Below are positions 49,799 to 57,208 of a DNA stretch of 64,000 nt, in pieces. The notes beneath the pieces are model-generated. The model was given only the letters and a program-made list of their open reading frames with translations, ran no database searches and was not told the origin of the DNA. The first letter of the stretch is position 1; every line of letters starts with the position of its first letter. The position numbers and the translations under genes were made by a program. The stretch is from Solirubrobacter sp963736505 (GTDB lineage Bacteria; Actinomycetota; Thermoleophilia; Solirubrobacterales; Solirubrobacteraceae): NCBI GenBank assembly GCA_963736505.1, contig CAVTOZ010000005.1, forward strand, positions 372,001 through 436,000, written 5' to 3'.

Positions 49799-50580
49799 CG
49801 CCCCGTCCACGCCGGCTCCCGCTTCTCGAAGAACGCCTGGACGCCCTCGCGGATGTCCTCGGTCGAGAACGACAAGGCGAGCTGCGCGTGCAGGTACTCG
49901 AGCGCGTCGGCGAGCGGCATGTCCTGCTGGCGGTACATCGCGTCCTTGCCCATGCGCATCAGCAGCGGCGTCTTGGCGGCGAGCTTGCGCGCCCAGTCGT
50001 CGACCGCGGCGTCGAACTCGCCGGGCGCCGCGACGCGGTTGACGAGCCCGATCCGCTCCGCCTCCCGCGCGGAGATCTGCTCGCCGAGCAGCAGCAGCTC
50101 GTTCGTCTTCTTGCGCCCCACGTTGCGGTAGATCAGCGCCATGATCATGAACGGGAACACGCCGACGTTGATCTCCGGCGTCCCGAAGCGCGCCGTCTCC
50201 TTCGCCACCACCAGGTCGCACGCGAGCGCGAGGCCGAGCGCGCCCGCGAGCACGTGCCCGTTGGCCGCGCACAGCGACGGCTTGCCGAGCTCGCCGATCA
50301 GCTTGAACAGCCGCACGAAGCGGTCGGTCGCGAAGTACTTGTGCACGAGCGGCGCGTCGGACGCGAACTGCCCGAGGTCGCCGCCCGCCGAGAACACCTT
50401 CTCGTGCGTGGACGTGAGCACGACGCAGCGCACCGCCTCGTCGTCGCGCGCCCGCGCGAACGCGGCGAGCAGCTCGTCGAGCAGCTCGTCGGAGAGCGCG
50501 TTGCGCGCTTCGGGGCGATCGAGCGCGATCGTCGCGACGCCGGGGTCCGCGACGTCATAGCGGAGGGTCTGGAAGGCCAT
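49795..50580 (-). CDS. Enoyl-CoA hydratase/isomerase
   Basis: A 261-residue crotonase. Oxyanion-hole stretches are SAGGDLGQF (near 66) and NGHVLAGALGLALACD (near 107); the catalytic Glu position is occupied in FGTPEINVGVFPF (near 137). Likely hydrates enoyl-CoA in beta-oxidation or branched-chain degradation. First gene of the minus-strand block, divergent from an acyl-CoA dehydrogenase. Confidence 0.92.
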   Translation of the reverse strand: MAFQTLRYDVADPGVATIALDRPEARNALSDELLDELLAAFARARDDEAVRCVVLTSTHEKVFSAGGDLGQFASDAPLVHKYFATDRFVRLFKLIGELGKPSLCAANGHVLAGALGLALACDLVVAKETARFGTPEINVGVFPFMIMALIYRNVGRKKTNELLLLGEQISAREAERIGLVNRVAAPGEFDAAVDDWARKLAAKTPLLMRMGKDAMYRQQDMPLADALEYLHAQLALSFSTEDIREGVQAFFEKREPAWTGR

Positions 50581-50589
50581 CGCGTGGGC

Positions 50590-50595
50590 AGCCTA
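50590..50595 (-). promoter_or_regulatory. -10 box TAGGCT for the enoyl-CoA hydratase operon
   Basis: On the minus strand TAGGCT lies 9 nt before ATG 50580. It drives the operon divergent from the acyl-CoA dehydrogenase; 59 nt separate the two start codons. Confidence 0.5.
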
Positions 50596-50626
50596 ACCGA
50601 GCGGTTGTGCGTGAAGCGGCATCCGG

Positions 50627-50632
50627 TAGCGT
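50627..50632 (+). promoter_or_regulatory. -10 box TAGCGT for the acyl-CoA dehydrogenase
   Basis: TAGCGT lies exactly 7 nt before ATG 50640; no Shine-Dalgarno. Confidence 0.55.
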
Positions 50633-50639
50633 CCGGACG

Positions 50640-51824
50640 ATGGCCGCACCCGACGTCCTCAAGCCCGATCACGCCGCTCCCCGCCGCCACTTCATCTTCA
50701 CCGAGGAGCATGAGGCGCTGCGGGAGTCGATCCGCGCGTTCGTCCAGCGCGAGCTGGCGCCGCACGCGGACGAGTGGGAGGAGACGACGTTCCCCGACTC
50801 GGTCTTCCGGCGCATGGGCGAGCTCGGCTTCCTCGGGCTCTCGATGCCGGAGGCCTACGGCGGCCAGGGCGGCGACTACTTCGCCAACCTCGTGCTCGCC
50901 GAGGAGCTCGCGGGCTCGCACTCCGGCGGGCTCTCGATGGGCGTGGCGGTGCACACCGACATGGCGACGCCGCCGATCCTGCAGTTCGGCACCGAGGAGC
51001 AGAAGCAGCGCTACCTGGTGCCCGCGATCCGCGGCGAGAAGATCTCCTGCCTCGGCATCACCGAGCCCGACGCGGGCTCCGACGTCGCCGCCATCCGCAC
51101 GCACGCCGTGCGCGACGGCGACGAATGGGTCATCAACGGCGCCAAGACCTACATCACCAACGGCCACCGGGCCGACTTCATCGTGCTCGTCACCAAGACC
51201 GACCTCGAGGCCGGCTACGAGGGCTTCACGCTGTTCCTGGTCGACATGGACCTGCCCGGCGTGGTGCGCGAGAAGCGGCTGGAGAAGCTCGGCATGCACG
51301 CGTCCGACACGGCGCTGCTGGCCTTCCAGGACGTGCGCGTGCCGGCGGACGCCGTGCTCGGCCAGACCGGCAAGGGCTTCTTCCACATCATGTGGGAGCT
51401 GCAGGGCGAGCGGCTGATCGGCGCCGCCGGCTGCGTGGCCGGCGCCCAGGCCGCGTTCGACCGCACGATCGCCTACGCGCTGGAGCGCAAGGCGTTCGGG
51501 CGCGAGATCGGGCACTTCCAGGTCATCCGCCACAAGTTCGCCGCGATGGCGACCAAGATCGAGGCGTCGCGGCAGCTCGTCTACACGACCGCCTGGCGCT
51601 TCGCCAACGGCGAGTACCCGGTGCGCGAGATCTCGATGGCCAAGCTGCACGCCGCGCAGATGTGCTGCGAGGTCGCCGACGAGTGCCTGCAGATCCACGG
51701 CGGCGCCGGCTACATGCGCGAGTACGGCATCGAGCGCGCGTGGCGCGACCTGCGGCTGAACCGCATCGGCGCCGGCACGGACGAGATCATGCTCGACGTG
51801 ATCGGCCGCTCGTACGGCTTGTAG
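50640..51824 (+). CDS. Acyl-CoA dehydrogenase
   Basis: A 394-residue FAD enzyme. CLGITEPDAGSDVAA and WVINGAKTYITNG are the family signatures, and QIHGGAGYMREY lies near the C-terminus. The usual catalytic Glu site (YEGT in medium-chain enzymes) reads RIGAGTDEI, so the base is not there. A Glu in WELQGERLIGA (near 263) sits where long-chain and isovaleryl-CoA dehydrogenases have theirs. This suggests a branched or long-chain substrate, in line with the CaiB racemase-like and carboxylase genes on the other strand. Confidence 0.93.
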   Translation: MAAPDVLKPDHAAPRRHFIFTEEHEALRESIRAFVQRELAPHADEWEETTFPDSVFRRMGELGFLGLSMPEAYGGQGGDYFANLVLAEELAGSHSGGLSMGVAVHTDMATPPILQFGTEEQKQRYLVPAIRGEKISCLGITEPDAGSDVAAIRTHAVRDGDEWVINGAKTYITNGHRADFIVLVTKTDLEAGYEGFTLFLVDMDLPGVVREKRLEKLGMHASDTALLAFQDVRVPADAVLGQTGKGFFHIMWELQGERLIGAAGCVAGAQAAFDRTIAYALERKAFGREIGHFQVIRHKFAAMATKIEASRQLVYTTAWRFANGEYPVREISMAKLHAAQMCCEVADECLQIHGGAGYMREYGIERAWRDLRLNRIGAGTDEIMLDVIGRSYGL

Positions 51825-51842
51825 CCGCGCGCCGGGCAGGCG

Positions 51843-51848
51843 TAGTGT
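51843..51848 (+). promoter_or_regulatory. -10 box TAGTGT for the RTX-like gene
   Basis: TAGTGT lies 6 nt before ATG 51855, in the short gap after the acyl-CoA dehydrogenase gene. Confidence 0.5.
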
Positions 51849-51854
51849 CGGCCG

Positions 51855-53063
51855 ATGCGCCTCCTCCTCGCCGCCGCACTGCTGCTCGCGCTGCCCGCGA
51901 GCGCGCGTGCGGGCACCGTGACCGCCTCGCCGACCTCGATCACCTATCAGGCGGGTGGTGCGAGCGAGACGGTCAGCGCCGGCGCGGCGGCGGGCAACAC
52001 GCTGTTCATCCAGGAGGACCACGGCGTGATGGGCAACTGCACCCAGGCGGCGCTCGAGCGCGTCGAGTGCCCGTTCGCGCCGGCCATGACGTTCAACCTC
52101 GGCACCGACGCGACGCTCGACACGACGGCGGTGCCCGCGAACGTGGCGGTGACGGTCGTCGGCGGCCCGGGCGGCGACACGTTCACCGGCGGCCCGGGGC
52201 CTGACACGTTCAGCGGCGGCGACGGCAGCGACACGGTCAGCTACGCCGCGCGCACGGCGCCGGTCACGATCACGATGAACGGCGTCGCCGACGACGGCCA
52301 GGCGGGCGAGGGCGACAACATCGGCGCCGACGTCGAGGACGTCACCGGCGGCTCGGGCGCCGACGTGATCATCGGCGGCCCGCTCGGCTCGCGCCTGCAC
52401 GGCGGGCCGGGCAACGACGCGATCAAGGGCGGCCCGCAGGAGGACCGGCTGGAGGGCAACGAGGGCGACGACACGATCGACGCCCGCGACGGCCACTACG
52501 ACTCGATCGACTGCGGCCCCGGCAACGACACCCTGTACGCGGACCCCGGCGACGGGGCCGAGAACTGCGAGATCGCGCCGGACCGCGACGGCGACGGCTA
52601 CCTCAACGAGGCCGACTGCGCGCCCGACAACCCCGCCATACACCCCGGCGCCGGCGAGATCGTCGGCAACGACGTCGACGAGGACTGCTCCGGCGGCCCG
52701 GCGTACTTCACCGTCGAGGCGGGGCTGACCTACTCCTTCGCGAAGAAGAGGCACCCGGCGCGGCTGCGCTTCGCGTCGCTGAAGCTCAACGGCCTGCACA
52801 AGGGTGACGCGATCGTGATCCGCTGCAGCGGCAAGGGCTGCCCGTTCAAGTCCAAGTCGCTCAACGCGAGCTCGGCGAAGCTGGACCTGACCTCGCGGCT
52901 GAAGAGGCGCTACCTGCGCTCCGGCGCGGTGCTCGAGGTCCGCGTGCTGCGGCCGCTCTACAACGGCAAGGTGTTCCGCCTGAAGGTCACGGGCAAGCCG
53001 GCGATCTCGCAGTCGAAGCTCTGCGTCGGCCCGCACTCCACCACGCCAGGAGCCTGCACCTAG
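51855..53063 (+). CDS. Secreted calcium-binding protein with RTX-like and MopE-like motifs
   Basis: A 402-residue exported protein (signal MRLLLAAALLLALPASARA). Residues about 100-235 contain Gly/Asp-rich nonapeptide-like repeats such as GGPGGDTFTGGPGPDTF and GNEGDDTIDARDG, the calcium beta-roll pattern. Next comes DRDGDGYLNEADCAPDNP with a following Pro/Gly/Asp block ending DVDEDCSGG (near 240-280), the MopE-type metal-binding motif. A basic C-terminal beta domain follows. No type I secretion genes are nearby; a Sec signal is used instead. Confidence 0.85.
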   Translation: MRLLLAAALLLALPASARAGTVTASPTSITYQAGGASETVSAGAAAGNTLFIQEDHGVMGNCTQAALERVECPFAPAMTFNLGTDATLDTTAVPANVAVTVVGGPGGDTFTGGPGPDTFSGGDGSDTVSYAARTAPVTITMNGVADDGQAGEGDNIGADVEDVTGGSGADVIIGGPLGSRLHGGPGNDAIKGGPQEDRLEGNEGDDTIDARDGHYDSIDCGPGNDTLYADPGDGAENCEIAPDRDGDGYLNEADCAPDNPAIHPGAGEIVGNDVDEDCSGGPAYFTVEAGLTYSFAKKRHPARLRFASLKLNGLHKGDAIVIRCSGKGCPFKSKSLNASSAKLDLTSRLKRRYLRSGAVLEVRVLRPLYNGKVFRLKVTGKPAISQSKLCVGPHSTTPGACT

Positions 53064-53308
53064 CCGCTGCGGCCCGGGACGACGACGCCGGATTCGTAGG
53101 CGAGGATCACGGCCTGGACCCGGTCGCGCGGGCCGAGCTTGGCGAGCGCGTGCGCGACGTGCGTCTTGACGGTGCCTTCACTGAGCACGAGCCGGGCCGC
53201 GATCTCGGCGTTGGAGAGCCCGCGCGCGAGCAGGCCGAGGACGTCGCGCTCGCGCGCGGTCAGGGTGTCGAGGTCGGCGTTGGGCTGTGGCGAGCTGCGC
53301 GCCGGGCC
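53060..53308 (-). pseudogene. LuxR/NarL-type helix-turn-helix fragment
   Basis: From about 53308 downward the minus strand reads SPQPNADLDTLTARERDVL, then LARGLSNAEIAARLVLSEGT and VKTHVAHALAKLG, to a stop at 53060. This is a complete NarL-type DNA-binding domain, but no start codon, receiver domain or linker precedes it. The stop overlaps that of the RTX-like gene (CTAG). The matching linker is found just upstream on the opposite strand, so the gene was truncated and rearranged. Confidence 0.8.
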
Positions 53309-53349
53309 GGAGGCCGGCGGCTTCAGCGTCCGCGCGCGACTGCCGCTGC

Positions 53350-53418
53350 GGCGACGCGCTGATCGCGCCTGCCGTCACGCGCGCCGTGATCGAGGAGTTC
53401 GTGCGCCGCACGCCGCCA
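53350..53418 (+). pseudogene. Inverted response-regulator linker fragment
   Basis: The plus strand reads GDALIAPAVTRAVIEEFVRR, which is the typical linker between receiver and DNA-binding domain in NarL/LuxR response regulators. It faces away from the helix-turn-helix fragment at 53060-53308, which is on the minus strand. An inversion and deletion within one ancestral gene would give this layout; two separate remnants are the alternative. Confidence 0.65.
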
Positions 53419-53434
53419 TCGCCCTCCTCGCCGC

Positions 53435-53659
53435 CGCGGCGTCTGCACCGTCGTCGGCGGCCGGCAGCCGCTGTGCACCGTTCAGATCCAGTCGACGAGC
53501 GGCACGCTGAGCGCGCAGGGCATGATGACCCGGCCCGCCAAGGCCCTGCCGATGGCGATCACCGGCGGCACCGGCGCCTACGACGGCGCGCGCTGCACGG
53601 CCGTGATCACCGACGACAGCGCGACCAAGAGCGAGGTCGACGTGCACCTGCTCTCCTAG
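53435..53659 (+). pseudogene. C-terminal fragment of a dirigent/allene-oxide-cyclase-like secreted protein
   Basis: In one frame ending at TAG 53657-53659 the plus strand reads VCTVVGGRQPLCTVQIQSTS, GTLSAQGMM, then LPMAITGGTGAYDGARC and SEVDVHLLS. The ITGGTGAYxGA block is the hallmark of dirigent/AOC-type barrels. The first conventional start in frame is inside the domain (53522), and stops lie just upstream, so the N-terminus is gone. A hydrophobic AAIALLAAAASA in another frame at about 53412-53450 may be its lost signal peptide. Confidence 0.6.
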
Positions 53660-53691
53660 CGCTTCCGACCATCGGGGCTCCTCCTACCGGC

Positions 53692-53697
53692 TATGTT
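53692..53697 (+). promoter_or_regulatory. -10 box TATGTT for the SDR operon
   Basis: TATGTT lies 8 nt before ATG 53706; no Shine-Dalgarno. Confidence 0.5.
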
Positions 53698-53705
53698 GCC
53701 GGGCC

Positions 53706-54533
53706 ATGGGAGTTCTCGACGACAAAGTGGCGATCGTGACCGGCTCGGCGCGCGGCATCGGCCGCGCGACGGCCGAGTTGCTCAGCGAGCACGGCGCCAA
53801 GGTGATCATCAACGACCTCGACACGGACCTCGCCGAGCAGACGGCGTCCGAGATCGCGGGCGAGACGGCCGTGTACGGCGGCGACCTGACGAAGCCCGGC
53901 GCGCCGGACGCCTTGGTCCAGACGGCGATCGACGCCTGGGGCAAGATCGACATCATCGTCAACAACGCCGGCTACACGATCGACGCGCCGATCCACAAGA
54001 TGTCCGACGACGCGTTCCAGCGCATGCTCGACATCCACACGATCGTGCCGTTCCGCGTCATCCGCGCCGCCGCGCCGCACCTACGCGAGCCGGCCAAGGC
54101 CGAGCGCGAGGAGGGCCGCGAGGTCTTCCGCAAGATCGTCAACGTGTCCTCGATCTCGGGCACGATGGGCAACGCCGGCCAGGCCAACTACGCGTCCGGC
54201 AAGGCCGGCGTGGTCGGGCTGACCAAGACGCTGGCCAAGGAGTGGGGCCAGTTCAAGATCAACGTCAACGCGGTCGCGTTCGGCTGGATCGAGACGCGCC
54301 TGACGGCGTCCAAGGACTCCGAGAACACGATGGAGATCGACGGGCAGAAGGTCCAGCTCGGCATCCCGGACCAGATGCGCTCGATGGCCGCGATGGTGAT
54401 CCCGCTCGGCCGCCCCGGCACGGCCGAGGAGGCCGCCGGCGGCGTGTTCCTGCTCTGCTCGCCGTGGTCGAACTACATCCACGGCCAGGTCCTGAACATC
54501 ACCGGCGGGCAGTTCACGGGGATGACCACGTGA
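53706..54533 (+). CDS. Short-chain dehydrogenase/reductase (FabG-like)
   Basis: A 275-residue SDR with cofactor motif TGSARGIGRA (near 13), NNAGYT (near 87), catalytic Ser in VNVSSISG (near 146) and YASGK (Tyr/Lys near 162). An Asp at the end of strand 2 (INDLDTD) favours NAD(H) over NADP(H). Substrate is probably a 3-hydroxyacyl or alcohol compound. An insertion (EPAKAEREEGREVFRK) before the Ser strand is similar to SDRs of the FabG3/HSD type. It is coupled to a cupin gene by GTGA. Confidence 0.93.
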   Translation: MGVLDDKVAIVTGSARGIGRATAELLSEHGAKVIINDLDTDLAEQTASEIAGETAVYGGDLTKPGAPDALVQTAIDAWGKIDIIVNNAGYTIDAPIHKMSDDAFQRMLDIHTIVPFRVIRAAAPHLREPAKAEREEGREVFRKIVNVSSISGTMGNAGQANYASGKAGVVGLTKTLAKEWGQFKINVNAVAFGWIETRLTASKDSENTMEIDGQKVQLGIPDQMRSMAAMVIPLGRPGTAEEAAGGVFLLCSPWSNYIHGQVLNITGGQFTGMTT

Positions 54534-54916
54534 AGCTCGTCAAGGCCACGTCGGAGGAGCGCGACGTCCCGCGCGGCGTGGTCGGCGGTGCGGAGATCTC
54601 GCAGGCCACGACCGGGGCGACGAACATCTACATGGGGATCTTCCGCGTGCCCGCCGGCTCGCGCGGGCGGCCCCACTACCACGACGCCTGCGAGAGCGCG
54701 CTCTACATGCTCTCCGGCAGCATCGAGATCCGCTGGGGCGATCAGCTCGAGCAGTCGCTCGTGGTGGAGGCGGGCGACATGCTCTACGTCCCGCCGCGCG
54801 AGACGCACACGGTCCGCAACCTGTCCGACGCCGACCCGGCCGAGTACGTCGTCGCGCGCGACTCGCCGACCGAGGACTCGGTCGAGGTCCCCTGGGCCGA
54901 GAACCCCACCAACTGA
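54530..54916 (+). CDS. Cupin-domain protein
   Basis: A 128-residue single cupin. Motif 1 is GRPHYHDACESALYMLSG (His near 49 and 51, Glu near 55) and motif 2 is MLYVPPRETHTVRNLS (His near 91), giving a normal 3-His/1-Glu metal site. It may be an enzyme or sensor acting with the SDR. Starts with GTG inside the SDR stop; its own stop overlaps a CTG that begins the next gene. Confidence 0.88.
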   Translation: MKLVKATSEERDVPRGVVGGAEISQATTGATNIYMGIFRVPAGSRGRPHYHDACESALYMLSGSIEIRWGDQLEQSLVVEAGDMLYVPPRETHTVRNLSDADPAEYVVARDSPTEDSVEVPWAENPTN

Positions 54917-55734
54917 TCGCGGCGGCGCTGCTGCTCGCCGGCTGCGGCGGGCACGCGTCGCCGCACGCGCAGCGCTCGCCCACGCCCACGCGCACCGCCA
55001 CGGCCGCGGCGGCCCCGGCGCTGTGCGGCCCGCTCTCCACCCGCGTCGTCGCGCGCGTCCCCATCCCGGGCCTGACCGAGGCCTCGGGCCTCGTCCTCTC
55101 GGGCGGGCTGCTGTGGACGCACGGCGACTCCGGTGGCCCGGCGACGCTGTTCGCGCTCTCCACGCGCGGGAAGCCGGTGCGCGAGATGCCGGTACCGGGC
55201 GCGGCGAACGTCGACTGGGAGGACATCGCGGCGCGCGGCGGGACGCTCTACGCCGCCGACATCGGCGACAACACGGCGTCGCGGCCGGAGATCGCGGTAT
55301 ATCGAGGCGCGACGCGGATCGCGCTGCGCTACCCCGACGGCCCGCGCGACGCCGAGGCGCTGCTCGTCGACGGCCGCACGCTCGTGATCGTGACGAAGAG
55401 CGTGAGCGGCGAGGCGCGCATCTACACGGCGCGCGGGCCCGGCGTCCTGCATCGCGCGGGCACGCTGCAGCTCGGCGTCGGCGAGCCGGTGACCGGCGGC
55501 GACTCGAGCGCGCGCACGGTCGTCCTGCGCACCTACGACCGCGCGTTCGTGTGGGCGCGCAGGCGCGGCGAGTCGGTCGTGCACGCGCTGCGCGGCGACC
55601 GCTGCACCGCGGGCGCCGACCTGCTCGACGAGGGCCAGGGCGAGTCGATCGCGCTCACCCGCGACGGCCGCGGCTTCTACACGCTGCCGGAGGGTGCCGA
55701 CCCGACGCTGCGGGAGTATGTGAGTCGCCACTAA
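54913..55734 (+). CDS. Beta-propeller-like lipoprotein with probable CTG start
   Basis: A 273-residue lipoprotein if read from CTG 54913, which overlaps the cupin stop as CTGA. The leader is then LIAAALLLAGCGG with a clean lipobox LAGC. No ATG, GTG or TTG in frame would give a leader; the next possible start would cut away the first 80 residues. A second in-frame CTG at 54892 would add a short polar n-region. The body has NVDWEDIAARGGTLYAADIG and DNTASRPEIAVYR, a pattern seen in uncharacterised propeller-like secreted proteins. Function unknown. Confidence 0.72.
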   Translation: MIAAALLLAGCGGHASPHAQRSPTPTRTATAAAAPALCGPLSTRVVARVPIPGLTEASGLVLSGGLLWTHGDSGGPATLFALSTRGKPVREMPVPGAANVDWEDIAARGGTLYAADIGDNTASRPEIAVYRGATRIALRYPDGPRDAEALLVDGRTLVIVTKSVSGEARIYTARGPGVLHRAGTLQLGVGEPVTGGDSSARTVVLRTYDRAFVWARRRGESVVHALRGDRCTAGADLLDEGQGESIALTRDGRGFYTLPEGADPTLREYVSRH

Positions 55735-55773
55735 CTTGGCGCGCAGGCGCTCTCTCGGGGTTGACGAATCAAG

Positions 55774-55795
55774 GAAGTGAGTGGACACTTACTTC
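55774..55795. promoter_or_regulatory. 22-bp operator palindrome abutting the MFS start codon
   Basis: GAAGTGAGTG-GA-CACTTACTTC has 10-bp arms with one mismatch and ends one base before ATG 55796. TTGACG (55761-55766) and GACACT (55784-55789) fit a -35 and -10 with a 17-nt spacer, so the palindrome covers the -10 and the transcription start. The shape is typical of TetR-family operators. No regulator gene is adjacent. Confidence 0.6.
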
Positions 55796-57208
55796 ATGAC
55801 CTCCCGTCGCCCACATCCCGGATGGACCTTCGCGATCACGGCGATCGCGCTCTTCATGGTCGTGCTCGACAACCTCGTCGTGACCACCGCCCTGCCGTCG
55901 ATCCGCGCCGACCTCGGCAGCGGCGTGCAGGCGCTCGAATGGACCGTCAACGCCTATACCCTCACCTTCGCGGTGCTGCTGCTGACCGGCGCCGCGCTCG
56001 GCGACCGCTTCGGCCGCCGCCGCATGTTCACGATCGGCCTCGGCCTCTTCACGCTCGCCTCCGCCGCCGCCGCGCTCGCTCCTTCGACCGAGCTGCTGAT
56101 CGCCGCGCGCGCCGTCCAGGGCGCCGGCGCCGCGATCGTCACGCCGCTCACGCTGACGCTGCTGTCCGAGGCGTTCCCGCCTGACAAGCGCGGGCTCGCG
56201 ATCGGCGCCTGGTCGGGCATCTCCGGCCTCGGCGTCGCGCTCGGCCCGCTCGTCGGCGGCGCCGTCGTCTCCGGCATCTCCTGGCACTGGATCTTCTGGC
56301 TCAACGTCCCGATCGGCCTCGCCGTCATCCCGCTCGCGGCGCGCCGCCTGACGGAGTCCTACGGACCCGCCAAGCAGCTCGACCTGCCCGGCCTCGTGCT
56401 CGGCGGCAGCGGCCTGCTCGGCGTCGTCTACGGCATCGTCCGCGGCAACGAGCTCGGCTGGACCTCCCCCACCATCCTCGCCGCGCTCGCCGTCGGCGCC
56501 GCCCTGCTGGCCGGCTTCGTCGCGTGGGAGCTGCGCGCGCCGCATCCGATGCTGCCGATGCGCTTCTTCCGCTCGCGCGCGTTCGCCGCGTCCAACGGCG
56601 TCTCGCTGGCGATGTACTTCGGCGTCTTCGGCTCGATCTTCCTGCTGGCGCAGTTCTTCCAGGTCGTGCAGCACCTGTCGCCGCTGGAGGCGGGCATCCG
56701 CACGCTCCCGTGGACCGGCATGCCGATGCTGGTCGCGCCGATCGCCGGCCTGCTGTCGGACCGCATCGGCTCGCGCCCGCTGATGGTCGCCGGCCTCACG
56801 CTGCAGGCGATCGCGATCGGCTGGCTGGCCGACGTCACCAGCCCGACCGTCGCCTACTCGTCGCTCGTGATCCCGTTCATCCTCGCCGGCACGGGCATGG
56901 CGCTCGTGTTCGCGCCGACCGCCAACGCCGTGCTCAACGCGGTGCGCCCGAAGGAGGCCGGCCAGGCCTCCGGCGCGACGAACGCGATCCGCGAGGTCGG
57001 CGGCGTGCTCGGCATCGCGGTGCTCGCGTCGGTGTTCAGCGCCAACGGCTCCTACGCGTCGCCTGAGGCGTTCACGACCGGCATGACGAGCGCGATCTGG
57101 ATCGGCGCCGCCGTGCTCGCCGCCGGCGCGCTGCTCGCCCTGCTCGTGCCCGGCAAGACGCGTCAGGCCGAGGAGGCCGTGGCCGAGCCGGGCCTGGTCT
57201 CGGCGTAG
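55796..57208 (+). CDS. MFS drug efflux transporter (EmrB/QacA, DHA2 type)
   Basis: A 470-residue protein with about 14 membrane segments. Motifs are VVLDNLVVTTALPSI in segment 1, GDRFGRRRMF (motif A, near 82) and GLGVALGPLVGGAVV (motif C, near 147), the last being specific to drug:H+ antiporters. ATG 55796 is chosen because the operator palindrome ends just before it and homologous residues begin after it; GTG 55781 lies inside the palindrome. Ends with a 46-nt overlap with the convergent plsC gene. Confidence 0.92.
   Translation: MTSRRPHPGWTFAITAIALFMVVLDNLVVTTALPSIRADLGSGVQALEWTVNAYTLTFAVLLLTGAALGDRFGRRRMFTIGLGLFTLASAAAALAPSTELLIAARAVQGAGAAIVTPLTLTLLSEAFPPDKRGLAIGAWSGISGLGVALGPLVGGAVVSGISWHWIFWLNVPIGLAVIPLAARRLTESYGPAKQLDLPGLVLGGSGLLGVVYGIVRGNELGWTSPTILAALAVGAALLAGFVAWELRAPHPMLPMRFFRSRAFAASNGVSLAMYFGVFGSIFLLAQFFQVVQHLSPLEAGIRTLPWTGMPMLVAPIAGLLSDRIGSRPLMVAGLTLQAIAIGWLADVTSPTVAYSSLVIPFILAGTGMALVFAPTANAVLNAVRPKEAGQASGATNAIREVGGVLGIAVLASVFSANGSYASPEAFTTGMTSAIWIGAAVLAAGALLALLVPGKTRQAEEAVAEPGLVSA

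Noticed and set aside
52190..52560. Repeated GGCGGCCCGG-type motifs as a CRISPR or tandem DNA repeat
   Set aside because: They encode in-frame Gly/Asp-rich calcium-binding repeats in a secreted protein; spacing is irregular and no spacers exist.
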